7,300 bases of DNA from Flavobacteriales bacterium (GTDB lineage: Bacteria; Bacteroidota; Bacteroidia; Flavobacteriales; UA16). The position numbers were made by a program, and so were the translations under genes. The stretch is taken from NCBI GenBank assembly GCA_018700255.1, contig JABISU010000254.1, positions 1-7,300 on the forward strand, in the 5' to 3' direction. Below the pieces are notes generated by a model. It searched no databases and had not been told where the DNA came from. It was given only the letters and a program-made list of their open reading frames with translations. Shown here piece after piece: positions 1 to 7,240 of the stretch (position 1 is the stretch's first letter; each line of letters starts with the position of its first letter).

Positions 1-1912
1 CATCAGGCTCAGAAGTATAGAGAGTATTTATAATCTCATCAACAAGTTCAAGAGTGCGCCATTGATTCCCCGTGTAAGCCTGTAGGTACGCAACGTGGTG
101 ACTGGGTTCATTACCATGTGCGTATTGACCTATAAGACCTGTGATATCTGGTTGATCTCTTCCTGAGGTAGCTGATGGAGCGCTGAACTGATTTTCGATT
201 AAGGTAGTAAAAGGAGTGGTGCTTGTTGCTAAAGACTTCAATCCAGAAATATCATGAGGAGCAAAGAAGGTGTATTGCCAACCATTTGCTTCCGTATAAT
301 TAAAATTCACTTCAGTAGGGTCGAAATCAGGGGTCCAAGCTCCATCTCGCTTAGGCTGAATAAAACTCGATTCAGGATGTAGAATATTGCGCCACGGAAG
401 AGCCCTCAAACGAAAGCGCTCCGAAATTGAATCTGCTTCAGCATTGCCTAAGCTCGATGCAAATTGAGCGATACAGGCATCGTCAAAGCAGTACTCAAGT
501 GTTTTCGAAGTCCCTTCACTTTCTCGCTCGCTTGGTATAAACCCCAGCTCAGCGTAAATATCCAATCCCAAGTGTGCTGAGTCCGCAGCTTGAACCATAG
601 CCTCTAAGGCAAGTTCTTCGTCAAATCCACTTATCCCCCAAGCTTTTGCATCTGAAATTACGGGTACACTGTGGTACCCTATCATACACCCAGTATAGTT
701 TGCCGCTAATTCCCAAACAGGCAGTTGTCCACCTTCTTTATACATTCTAAGCATGGTCCTCACGAAATCTCGAGTTCTACCGGGCTCTATCCACGAAAGC
801 AGTGGGTGTAATGATCGGAATGTATCCCAAAGCGAGAATACTGTGTATTGTAGCCCATCATCCTCGCCAAGCTGATGAACCTGCAAGTCCGTCCCGCGAT
901 ATCTCCCATCTACATCGGATGCTACATTAGGTACTGTACATGCATGATAAAGGGAAGTGTAAAAAATCAATTGTTTATCCATATCCTCGTCATTCACAAT
1001 TACTCTACTCAGTTGCTTATCCCATCTCGCTTCGTTTATGATTTTGTATTTTTCGAAATCTGAGTGGGGAGCTTCTGACTCAAGATTCTTAACAGCACCC
1101 TCGATATCGCAAAAACTTAGAGCGACCCTGACCGTTAAATCCGTAACTACTCCGAAATCCACAGCGAACACAGGAACGAATTCCATTTCTTGGTCTGTAA
1201 TTTTTCCAGCCTTGTCAAACCCTGTAGCCTTAATTTCAGAAAGTTGGTCTCTCCAATCGAATTTCTTGTCGAATCTCATGGCAAAATAAACATGCTGCTC
1301 CTCAGCCCAATTTTCACTCAATCTATGCCCCACAATTGTGCTGTCATCAAGAGGGTAGATGCTGTAATGTATCAGCTTGTCTCGATGTTGTAAGTCAATA
1401 ATCAATGTCAGCGTATCCGCGCTCTTTAAGCTGTATTTATGAATCCCAACTCGCTCAGTTGTGGTGAGTTGAGCTCTTAGGTTTTGGTCTTCTAAAACTA
1501 CACTGTAGTACCCAGCATGCGCCTGCTCTGTTTCTTTGTTAAACCGGCTTTTGTATCTATCCCTCCACGCTTTCTGCCCACCAGCAAATTGTGTGCAAGG
1601 CATCAGTAAAATATCACCGTAGTCACTCACTCCTGTACCCTGTAAATGTGTGTGACTGAACCCGTAAATAACAGAGTCACTGTTGTGATATCCACCACAT
1701 CCATCCCAACCATCAAGTCGCGTATCCGGACTCAGCTGCACCATTCCAAAAGGTGATGTCGCACCTGGATACGTGTGTCCATGTCCTCCAGTTCCTATCA
1801 TGGGATCCACTTTTAAATGAAGGGGCGAACTCTGTGTAATAGTTTTCTGTTCTTGCCCCGAAACCAATTGAGATGTCAAAACGCTTGCGATAATAAATAA
1901 ATATCTAATCAT
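1..1912 (-). CDS. GH92 family alpha-mannosidase-type glycoside hydrolase (3' end outside window)
   Basis: Reading leftward from the ATG at 1912 gives 637 uninterrupted codons before the window edge. Residues 1-19 form a signal peptide (MIRYLFIIASVLTSQLVSG, then QEQ), without a lipobox Cys, so the protein is exported. GH92 landmarks appear in order: IGTGGHGHTYPGATSPFG (39-56), GFSHTHLQGTG (84-94), a YHACTVPN stretch ending near 329, WDTFR (362-366), YTEANGWQY (539-547), PHD shortly after, and GNEPSHH (600-606). Characterised GH92 enzymes are calcium-dependent, inverting exo-alpha-mannosidases with an N-terminal beta-sandwich and an (alpha/alpha)6 barrel. E541 in YTEANGWQY should be the general acid. 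The paired Asp residues of the catalytic base lie further on and are not in view. Family members are often near 750 residues, so roughly 100 or more are missing. Its start lies 1 nt after the S41 gene's stop, suggesting translational coupling. Family assignment is secure; linkage specificity is not readable. Confidence 0.93.
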   Translation of the reverse strand, partial: MIRYLFIIASVLTSQLVSGQEQKTITQSSPLHLKVDPMIGTGGHGHTYPGATSPFGMVQLSPDTRLDGWDGCGGYHNSDSVIYGFSHTHLQGTGVSDYGDILLMPCTQFAGGQKAWRDRYKSRFNKETEQAHAGYYSVVLEDQNLRAQLTTTERVGIHKYSLKSADTLTLIIDLQHRDKLIHYSIYPLDDSTIVGHRLSENWAEEQHVYFAMRFDKKFDWRDQLSEIKATGFDKAGKITDQEMEFVPVFAVDFGVVTDLTVRVALSFCDIEGAVKNLESEAPHSDFEKYKIINEARWDKQLSRVIVNDEDMDKQLIFYTSLYHACTVPNVASDVDGRYRGTDLQVHQLGEDDGLQYTVFSLWDTFRSLHPLLSWIEPGRTRDFVRTMLRMYKEGGQLPVWELAANYTGCMIGYHSVPVISDAKAWGISGFDEELALEAMVQAADSAHLGLDIYAELGFIPSERESEGTSKTLEYCFDDACIAQFASSLGNAEADSISERFRLRALPWRNILHPESSFIQPKRDGAWTPDFDPTEVNFNYTEANGWQYTFFAPHDISGLKSLATSTTPFTTLIENQFSAPSATSGRDQPDITGLIGQYAHGNEPSHHVAYLQAYTGNQWRTLELVDEIINTLYTSEPD

Positions 1913-1913
1913 A

Positions 1914-3734
1914 TTAGCTAGGTTTACAGACGTTGCAGTCCATTCTGTTGTGTATCCCGAAGTGCATAACGGCGGGACGACTTGGCGAAGTTAATTGTTC
2001 AAATCTCACCCTCAATTCCTGTGGTAAGGCTAGTTTGGTCAGAACGTTACGTGAAGTTTTACACTGCTTAAAATTCTCTCCTGCGATTTTCGCTTCTTGA
2101 ACGCAATCATCTCCTTCCACCACTTTAGTCCAAACCTCTTCGCGTACCTCACCACCCCACATTCGATCTCTCGAATACACAGTCTCCAACTCTTCCCAAA
2201 GCACCTTGGATTCTCTTTCGCTAAGCTGCTTTATATCTCCCACTTCTGTATTGTTAACCCAATCCTGAACAGCATCAATAAATGGATCTCTATTTTCTAT
2301 AAAATCAATTTCACTCCACTGAACCCATCTTGACGGTTTTATGGGGCGAGATCTAAAGGCATATTCCTCATCCATTACAAACCTGCACGTGGAAATCATC
2401 ACTTTCAGTCCAGACTCAGGAAGATTTCTTTCTATGGCATCGCCAAATGTGCCAGTGTTTGGCCCATTACATGACTCCCCTAAGACCATCCCTCTATCAA
2501 GTCTATTAAACTCACTAACAAAAGAGACACTTGCAGATGAAGAAAGCCCATCTATAAGAACCACGACAGGTCCATCAAAGACATTGCCCATTTCTAACTT
2601 CATCCCTGCAGGCCTTATAGTATCTAGTTCTCCAATCTCCAGTTCTGCCAATCTTTTAATTTCAATCATCCCATTTTCTTCATTCCCCCATCTATCAACT
2701 ATCCACCTCACCATCCCACGATATCTGTCCCGATTTAACTCAGCTGATTCTTTACTCTGCCTTTTAATGTACGCCACCGGAATTTTTATTTCTTCCTCTG
2801 TCAAATAGTAAAAGACTTCTGCCATTCTATAACCAAGCCCTCCTAGGTTGCCCCTAAGGTCTACCACCAAACCTTTTATTCCCCACTCATCTCGGTGCTT
2901 ATCTATCTGCTTAAACCCACGATTCAATTCCCTAAAATATCTCCACCCCGAGCCCGACATAAACGAACCTATTTCGAGCCGCGCCACTCCATCATCAAAC
3001 TCCCAGTTCAATCCCGTATCAAGTTTATCTCTTCTATTCTTATTCCACTTAGATATTTTAAGTTTCTTCCTAAAAGGATAATCCAACCCATTAATCGTCG
3101 TTACTCGCTTCGAATCTTTCACCATAGCGCTCGCCATGGGCAATATCATATGCTCAGCGATACGCACACGACTGAGCCACGCCTCACCCTCTTGAGGTGA
3201 AATCGTCTTAGCATGGTCAAAAATTTCAGCGATAGGCAAGTCGTTAATCGTGGTGATCTTAGTTCCAGGCGCTATCAATCCTTGTTCATCATGCTTTACA
3301 TATACATCACCGTCTATGCTAGTGAGCGTGAGCGTGTTCACCCCCAAGTGCCCCATTTCCTCTCTAGCCCAAACCCCAAGCGATATCATCGTGTGGCTGT
3401 CCTTCAGCACCCCTAGCATTGAACCTACAGCAAGCGTCATCGCTAATTCATTTCCTCCTTCAGCAACATCCTTCTTGGCTTTTTCGCAAGTTGCATCCCA
3501 TTCTCCCTCATTTATTCTGGCAAAGGGTAGGGGGTGTAATTTTTCAACCCAAACTTTTAAAGTATCTAAATCTCTCAGATATCCTTTTGTTGTGTTTGAT
3601 GTGTCTTTTAAGTCCAAACAGTAAGTTGATTCCGTAAAACATTCAAACGCTCGTACATTAGTCATCGTTTCTACATCAGGCATATCACCCTCAGCTCCCA
3701 GCATCAGTAACACTGATAAAAACAAATACATCAT
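1914..3734 (-). CDS. Secreted S41-family (tail-specific/tricorn-like) peptidase with Cys-containing C-terminal extension
   Basis: Encodes about 606 residues. Numbering here starts from the upstream GTG at 3737; tandem ATGs at 3734 and 3731 are likelier starts, because an AAGG at 3742-3739 lies 4 and 7 nt before them. A short signal peptide (MYLFLSVLLMLGAEG) predicts export. A helical N-terminal part ends in LKDSHT (111-116), the position of the 'DGHT' motif of S41 proteins. Residues about 131-180 may be a degenerate PDZ-like region. The S41 core has VVDLRGNLGG (291-300) and GLSSSAS (397-403), with S401 the predicted nucleophile, then GES (420-422). The FGKG lysine of CtpA/Prc enzymes is absent: the matching stretch reads GTFGDA (429-434). 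S114-H115 suggests a tricorn/IRBP-type Ser-His arrangement, if it is active. A tail from about 490 carries C545, C559 and a terminal C601-x-x-C604. It sits about 12 nt after paaZ and 1 nt before the GH92 gene. Substrate unknown. Confidence 0.88.
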   Translation of the reverse strand: MMYLFLSVLLMLGAEGDMPDVETMTNVRAFECFTESTYCLDLKDTSNTTKGYLRDLDTLKVWVEKLHPLPFARINEGEWDATCEKAKKDVAEGGNELAMTLAVGSMLGVLKDSHTMISLGVWAREEMGHLGVNTLTLTSIDGDVYVKHDEQGLIAPGTKITTINDLPIAEIFDHAKTISPQEGEAWLSRVRIAEHMILPMASAMVKDSKRVTTINGLDYPFRKKLKISKWNKNRRDKLDTGLNWEFDDGVARLEIGSFMSGSGWRYFRELNRGFKQIDKHRDEWGIKGLVVDLRGNLGGLGYRMAEVFYYLTEEEIKIPVAYIKRQSKESAELNRDRYRGMVRWIVDRWGNEENGMIEIKRLAELEIGELDTIRPAGMKLEMGNVFDGPVVVLIDGLSSSASVSFVSEFNRLDRGMVLGESCNGPNTGTFGDAIERNLPESGLKVMISTCRFVMDEEYAFRSRPIKPSRWVQWSEIDFIENRDPFIDAVQDWVNNTEVGDIKQLSERESKVLWEELETVYSRDRMWGGEVREEVWTKVVEGDDCVQEAKIAGENFKQCKTSRNVLTKLALPQELRVRFEQLTSPSRPAVMHFGIHNRMDCNVCKPS

Positions 3735-3746
3735 CACACCTTAAGC

Positions 3747-5807
3747 TTAATCCGCAGATTGATCGAGCATCTTAACCATAGTTAGGATGGTGGCGATAGC
3801 TACGGTTTCTCCTGTTTCGTCATAAACATCGACGAGGTACTTGACGATACCCTTAGAGATATCAGAAGGCTCTCGACGTTCTTGTGCAATTTTTTCTTTA
3901 ACTGTGAGGCGAACTCCAATTGTGGCGCCTGGATAAACAGGCTTCGTGAAACGACATTCTTCGATTCCGTAATTGAGAAGGACTGGTCCTTTTTGTGGAT
4001 CGACAAAGAGGCCGGCTGCTTTACTGAGGATGAAATATCCGTGGGCAACACGCTGCTCGAATAACGTTCCCTCTAGTGATGTGGAATCAACGTGGGCGTA
4101 GAAGTTGTCGCCTGAGACGTTAGCGAAATTAGATATGTCCGCTTCTGTCACTGTATGCTTTGCCGTAGTCACGGTTTCTCCTATTCGTAATTCTTCGAAG
4201 TGCTTTCTAAATACGTGGGGCTTAGACTCGGGTTGAGCAGCTCCGGGTTGGAATTGCTCGGTGATAGCAGTTAGCATGGAGGGGTGACCTTGTATGGCCG
4301 TTCTCTGCATGTAGTGTCGAATTCCTCGGAGTCCGCCCATCTCCTCACCGCCACCAGCTCGACCTGGTCCGCCATGAACAAGTAGTGGGAGCGGAGATCC
4401 GTGTCCGGTACTTTCTTTTGCGCACTCACGATCAAGAACTAGAATACGTCCATGCATGCTTGCTGCATTTCTAACGAACTCAGTAGCTACTGATTGGTCG
4501 TGGGTGGTTATGCTACAACAGAGTGAACCCTTTCCTTTTTTAGAAAGGGCGACAGCCTCCTCTACCTTATTATAGGACATAACAGAACTCACTGGGCCGA
4601 AGGCTTCGATTTCGTGCACGTTTACAGCATTAGAGGAGTCTTTTACACGTAATAGTATAGGACTCATAAAGGTTCCTACTTCTGCACTTGCTCCGACTAG
4701 CGATAAATCTGAATTAGAAGTTGAGCCAAAAACGATATCAGATTCAGAACTCAATTTCGAGACCTGAGAAATGACGTCATCTCTCTGAGAACAACCCACA
4801 AGCGCACCCATCCTAACACCTTCAACTGATGGATCTCCGATTACTGTCTTCGAAAGTTGTGCAATTAAAGATTCCTGGAAGGCATCAATGTGGGGTTCTG
4901 GCACGAGGATACGACGGACGGCGGTACATTTTTGGCCTGCTTTAACAGTCATCTCCTTGCGAATCTCCTTGACAAATAGATCAAATTCAGGTGTGCCAGG
5001 CCCCGCGTCCGGTCCTAAAATCGCAGCATTCAACGAATCCGCTTCTAAATTAAAAGGCACGGAGTTCTCAATAATTTGAGGATGTACCTTTAAAGCACGC
5101 CCAGTAGAAGCCGACCCAGTGAACGTCACTACATCACGTTCATCGACGAAATCCAGAATATTACGAGCAGAACCACAGACTAGTTGAAGCGCACCTTTAG
5201 GTAGTATGCCACTCGCATGAATCTCTCTAACCATAAATTCCGTCAGGTAAGAAGTCACTGTCGCAGGCTTAACAATAGCAGGTACTCCTGCTAAGAGATT
5301 CACCGCAATTTTTTCAAGCATACCCCAAATCGGGAAATTGTATGCATTAATATGTATAGCTACACCTTCTTTAGGTACAAGTATGTGATGCCCTCCGAAA
5401 GTTCCTTCTTTAGAAAGTGGAATAAAATCACCATCAACAGCGAAAGATGTGTCAGGTAGCTTGCGTCTAAGCGAAGCGTTTGCAAACAAATTCCCTATTC
5501 CACCCTCAATATCAATCCAGCTATCAACCTTTGTAGCACCGGTTGCAGAACTCACTTTATAGAAGGAATCTTTTTTAGAATGAAGGTGAAGCGCCAAGGC
5601 CTTAATCATTCGTCCTCTTTCCTGGAAAGTCATTTTACGTAACGCGTGCCCACCTGTTTCCCTTGCAAAATCATACATTTTAGCGATATCTAGCCCCTGG
5701 GTAGACGCGGTAGAAATAGCTTCTCCTGTAATCGCGTTATATAAGGTACTCCCATCATCACCACCCTCAACCCATCTATCCGCCACTAAATTCCCTAACT
5801 TTTTCAT
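3747..5807 (-). CDS. paaZ: Bifunctional oxepin-CoA hydrolase / 3-oxo-5,6-dehydrosuberyl-CoA semialdehyde dehydrogenase PaaZ
   Basis: A 686-residue protein matching PaaZ in length (E. coli PaaZ is about 681) and fusion order. The N-terminal aldehyde dehydrogenase domain (about 1-515) has NAYNFPIWG (154-162), the NADP-site FTGSASTG (229-236), catalytic E255 in NLEADSLN and catalytic C294 in GQKCTA. It ends with the conserved HGGPGRAGGGEEMGG (478-492) and YMQRTAIQG (499-507) stretches. After a linker, the MaoC-like hot-dog domain (about 535-686) has GDNFYAH (566-572), with D567 and H572 as the hydratase pair, and AHGYF (588-592). In the phenylacetate pathway the MaoC domain hydrolytically opens the oxepin-CoA ring, and the ALDH domain oxidises the resulting semialdehyde; the enzyme is cytoplasmic. 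All four catalytic residues are present, so it looks active. It starts at ATG 5807 after an A-rich leader without Shine-Dalgarno. It leads the minus-strand block; no other paa gene is in the window. Confidence 0.96.
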   Translation of the reverse strand: MKKLGNLVADRWVEGGDDGSTLYNAITGEAISTASTQGLDIAKMYDFARETGGHALRKMTFQERGRMIKALALHLHSKKDSFYKVSSATGATKVDSWIDIEGGIGNLFANASLRRKLPDTSFAVDGDFIPLSKEGTFGGHHILVPKEGVAIHINAYNFPIWGMLEKIAVNLLAGVPAIVKPATVTSYLTEFMVREIHASGILPKGALQLVCGSARNILDFVDERDVVTFTGSASTGRALKVHPQIIENSVPFNLEADSLNAAILGPDAGPGTPEFDLFVKEIRKEMTVKAGQKCTAVRRILVPEPHIDAFQESLIAQLSKTVIGDPSVEGVRMGALVGCSQRDDVISQVSKLSSESDIVFGSTSNSDLSLVGASAEVGTFMSPILLRVKDSSNAVNVHEIEAFGPVSSVMSYNKVEEAVALSKKGKGSLCCSITTHDQSVATEFVRNAASMHGRILVLDRECAKESTGHGSPLPLLVHGGPGRAGGGEEMGGLRGIRHYMQRTAIQGHPSMLTAITEQFQPGAAQPESKPHVFRKHFEELRIGETVTTAKHTVTEADISNFANVSGDNFYAHVDSTSLEGTLFEQRVAHGYFILSKAAGLFVDPQKGPVLLNYGIEECRFTKPVYPGATIGVRLTVKEKIAQERREPSDISKGIVKYLVDVYDETGETVAIATILTMVKMLDQSAD

Positions 5808-5984
5808 GTTATTTGCTTTTCTCGATGCAAGTTAGGTAAGAGAAGATGATAGTTGAGATTCATCTAAAGGTTAACTTTTCTTAATTTATCAAGTATTTAA
5901 ACTTTTTTTATTGTTCCTAAATCTATGTGCAACCTTTTGCGTTATGTAACGTCTTACCTATGAATAACAATATAATAACGTGTA

Positions 5985-6026
5985 TTCATCGACAATAATT
6001 ACAGGTTCATCGAACAATAATTTACA
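5985..6026. repeat. Imperfect tandem direct repeat, 21-nt period, in the divergent promoter region
   Basis: Copy one is TTCATCGACAATAATTACA (5985-6003). Copy two is TTCATCGAACAATAATTTAC plus a final A (6006-6026). They differ only by one extra A and one extra T in the second copy, and a GG separates them. The period of 21 nt is two helical turns. A third ACAATA core lies at 5967-5972, ahead of those at 5992-5997 and 6014-6019. Paired regulator sites are possible, but no regulator can be named, and chance similarity in AT-rich DNA is not excluded for the third core. Confidence 0.55.
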
Positions 6027-6029
6027 AAC

Positions 6030-6043
6030 TCCTTTAAAAAGGA
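6030..6043. promoter_or_regulatory. Short palindrome, possible operator
   Basis: TCCTTT-AA-AAAGGA is a perfect 6-bp inverted repeat around a 2-nt centre. It lies two bases ahead of the -7-like TATGTTTT at 6045 and just after the direct repeat. Its size and position would fit a dimeric repressor site, but short palindromes of A and T are common in such DNA, so this is weak. Confidence 0.2.
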
Positions 6044-6146
6044 TTATGTTTTTAGAGAAGAATGTCCTATCTTTATGCGCAAGTCTGATGAAGACTTTAT
6101 ATAAAATTGAAAAATAAATAATTAAGATAATAATAAACCCATTCAA

Positions 6147-7106
6147 ATGAAGAATCTTTTTGCAATGACAGCAGCCCTTTTAATGGGCTTCGGAGCTAGC
6201 GCTAACAACGTAGAGTTGGTAGTTGAAGCTGTAGACAATGGAGGAGTTGTACCTGGAAACACATACCGTGTTTACGCAGTACTTCCTTCAGCACAACACT
6301 CACTTCACGCGATTTTCGCTGCTGAAGAGCACGTGTTAAATGTAGCAACAACTGGATCTTTCTTCCAGCACCAGTACGGATCTTCGTCTTCACTTGACGT
6401 GAACGAAGCGATTGTAGGTATTGATCAAGGTCTAGCTTTTGATAGCTGGGTAACTGTAGGAGCTGATAACAGCGAGAACAATAACCTATGGACTATTGGA
6501 ATTGATTACACTAACTTCTTAGCTGGTAACGAGCTTACTGTTACTGACGGAGCTTGGTTTGTAGTTCCTACTGATGTTCAAGCTGCTGCTGAAGTTGGTA
6601 ACAAGGTGCTTCTTATGCAACTTACAACTGACGGAACTGCTACTGGAGTTCTTAACCTACAAGGCCGTGATGGCGAAGGTGGAACTTGGAGAGCTCACGA
6701 CTTGACATTCTCTACTACAGACGCTCAGGTTTTCGGATGTACTAACGTAGATGCTGCTAATTACAGTTCTGACGCTACTTACAACGACGGTTCTTGTGAA
6801 GGAGCTGCTACTGATGGTCTTACAGGTATCGCTAATGATTCTAAGTTCAACGTGTTCCCTAACCCAGTATTCGAGTCTTCATTCTCTATGCAGTTTGACA
6901 CTGAGTTAGTATTAGGTGACCAAAACATCATCATTGAAGCTACTGACCTTACAGGTAAGATTGTTCTTACTTCTGAGTACAGCCAGCAAGATGTTGTAGG
7001 TGGTAACCGTCTTGTTATCAAGCACGCTCTAGCTGCTGGTACTTACACATTGACAGCTGTTCATAAGGACTTCTCTCAAGCAACTAACTTCGTTGTTACT
7101 CGCTAA
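6147..7106 (+). CDS. Secreted protein with C-terminal type IX secretion (T9SS type A) sorting domain
   Basis: A 319-residue exported protein. Residues 1-19 are a signal peptide ending ASA before NNVEL. Residues about 20-192 form a beta-rich domain (NTYRVYAVLP at 38-47, FDSWVTVG at 98-105, LMQLTTDG at 156-163, NLQGRDGEGGTW at 170-181) that resembles, from memory, a domain of marine Bacteroidota secreted proteins; no function is known to me. Residues 197-217 carry the GCT...NY...DGSC motif; C198 and C217 are the only cysteines and probably form a disulfide. Residues about 234-319 are the T9SS sorting domain: FNVFPNP (234-240), DLTGKIV (267-273), AAGTYTL (296-302) and a terminal FVVTR. In T9SS cargo this domain directs outer-membrane crossing and is then usually cleaved. 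Codon choice is biased (18 of 24 Asn codons AAC, 13 of 17 Phe codons TTC), suggesting high expression. The ATG follows an A-rich leader without Shine-Dalgarno. Monocistronic, closed by its own terminator. Confidence 0.92.
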   Translation: MKNLFAMTAALLMGFGASANNVELVVEAVDNGGVVPGNTYRVYAVLPSAQHSLHAIFAAEEHVLNVATTGSFFQHQYGSSSSLDVNEAIVGIDQGLAFDSWVTVGADNSENNNLWTIGIDYTNFLAGNELTVTDGAWFVVPTDVQAAAEVGNKVLLMQLTTDGTATGVLNLQGRDGEGGTWRAHDLTFSTTDAQVFGCTNVDAANYSSDATYNDGSCEGAATDGLTGIANDSKFNVFPNPVFESSFSMQFDTELVLGDQNIIIEATDLTGKIVLTSEYSQQDVVGGNRLVIKHALAAGTYTLTAVHKDFSQATNFVVTR

Positions 7107-7155
7107 GAGTATCGCTAAGTAAGTTTCGAGAAAATCTTTTAGAAACATCTTATTT

Positions 7156-7187
7156 AAAGAGGGAACTTTCGAGTTCCCTCTTTTTTT
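7156..7187 (+). terminator. Rho-independent terminator of the T9SS cargo gene
   Basis: AAAGAGGGAACT (7156-7167) pairs perfectly with AGTTCCCTCTTT (7172-7183) around a TTCG loop, giving a 12-bp stem whose end merges into a run of seven T (7181-7187). It begins 49 nt after the stop codon. The stem and T run together make a strong intrinsic terminator for plus-strand transcription. Confidence 0.95.
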
Positions 7188-7198
7188 ATGCGCTATTT

Positions 7199-7225
7199 TT
7201 GATGTAATAATTATACATAGGTTTA
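7199..7225 (+). promoter_or_regulatory. Possible Bacteroidota-type promoter for the gene starting at 7241
   Basis: TTG at 7199-7201 is followed after 16 nt by TAGGTTTA at 7218-7225, which matches the -7 consensus TAnnTTTG except at the last base. The spacing is one short of the usual 17-23 nt, and the implied leader before the ATG would be only about 10 nt. It is well placed, just after the terminator, but remains a weak call. Confidence 0.28.
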
Positions 7226-7240
7226 ATAAACGTTTTACTG

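Larger units (their letters stand above)
5808..6146. promoter_or_regulatory. Divergent AT-rich intergenic region between paaZ and the T9SS cargo gene
   Basis: These 339 bases separate two divergently transcribed genes, so promoters for both strands should lie here. I see no credible coding sequence. On the plus strand, TATCTTTA at 6068-6075 and TATGTTTT at 6045-6052 each match the Bacteroidota -7 element TAnnTTTG at all but one position, but neither has a clear TTG at the usual upstream distance. No convincing element was found for paaZ on the minus strand. Other structure: an imperfect direct repeat (5985-6026), an ATGAATA/TATTCAT inverted pair (5960-5966 and 5983-5989), and a TCCTTT-AA-AAAGGA palindrome (6030-6043). 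Promoter positions are therefore only tentative. Confidence 0.5.

Noticed and set aside
875..1393. Overlapping plus-strand reading frames of 62-83 codons
   Set aside because: They lie opposite the GH92 gene, whose minus-strand frame is continuous with family motifs on both sides (YHACTVPN and the GTGGHGHTYPG region).
2341..2808. Plus-strand 155-codon reading frame opposite the S41 gene
   Set aside because: It is low-complexity Ser/Pro/Ile-rich and lies opposite a well-supported gene core; this is the expected antisense shadow.
3735..3737. GTG as the start codon of the S41 gene
   Set aside because: Two ATG codons follow at once with better spacing from the AAGG at 3742-3739; the GTG would be only 1 nt from it.
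5811..5880. Candidate -7 boxes for paaZ on the minus strand (such as TAACTTGC and TAACCTTT)
   Set aside because: Each departs from TAnnTTTG at two or more positions or is shifted, and none has a matching TTG upstream.
5958..6146. Minus-strand 62-codon reading frame with a hydrophobic start, filling the divergent intergenic region
   Set aside because: Its composition is what AT-rich DNA gives by chance, it abuts the T9SS cargo start and covers the repeats and probable promoter, and it resembles no known small protein.
6202..7021. Minus-strand reading frames opposite the T9SS cargo gene
   Set aside because: No recognisable protein content; the plus-strand protein has a signal peptide, a cysteine module and a sorting domain.
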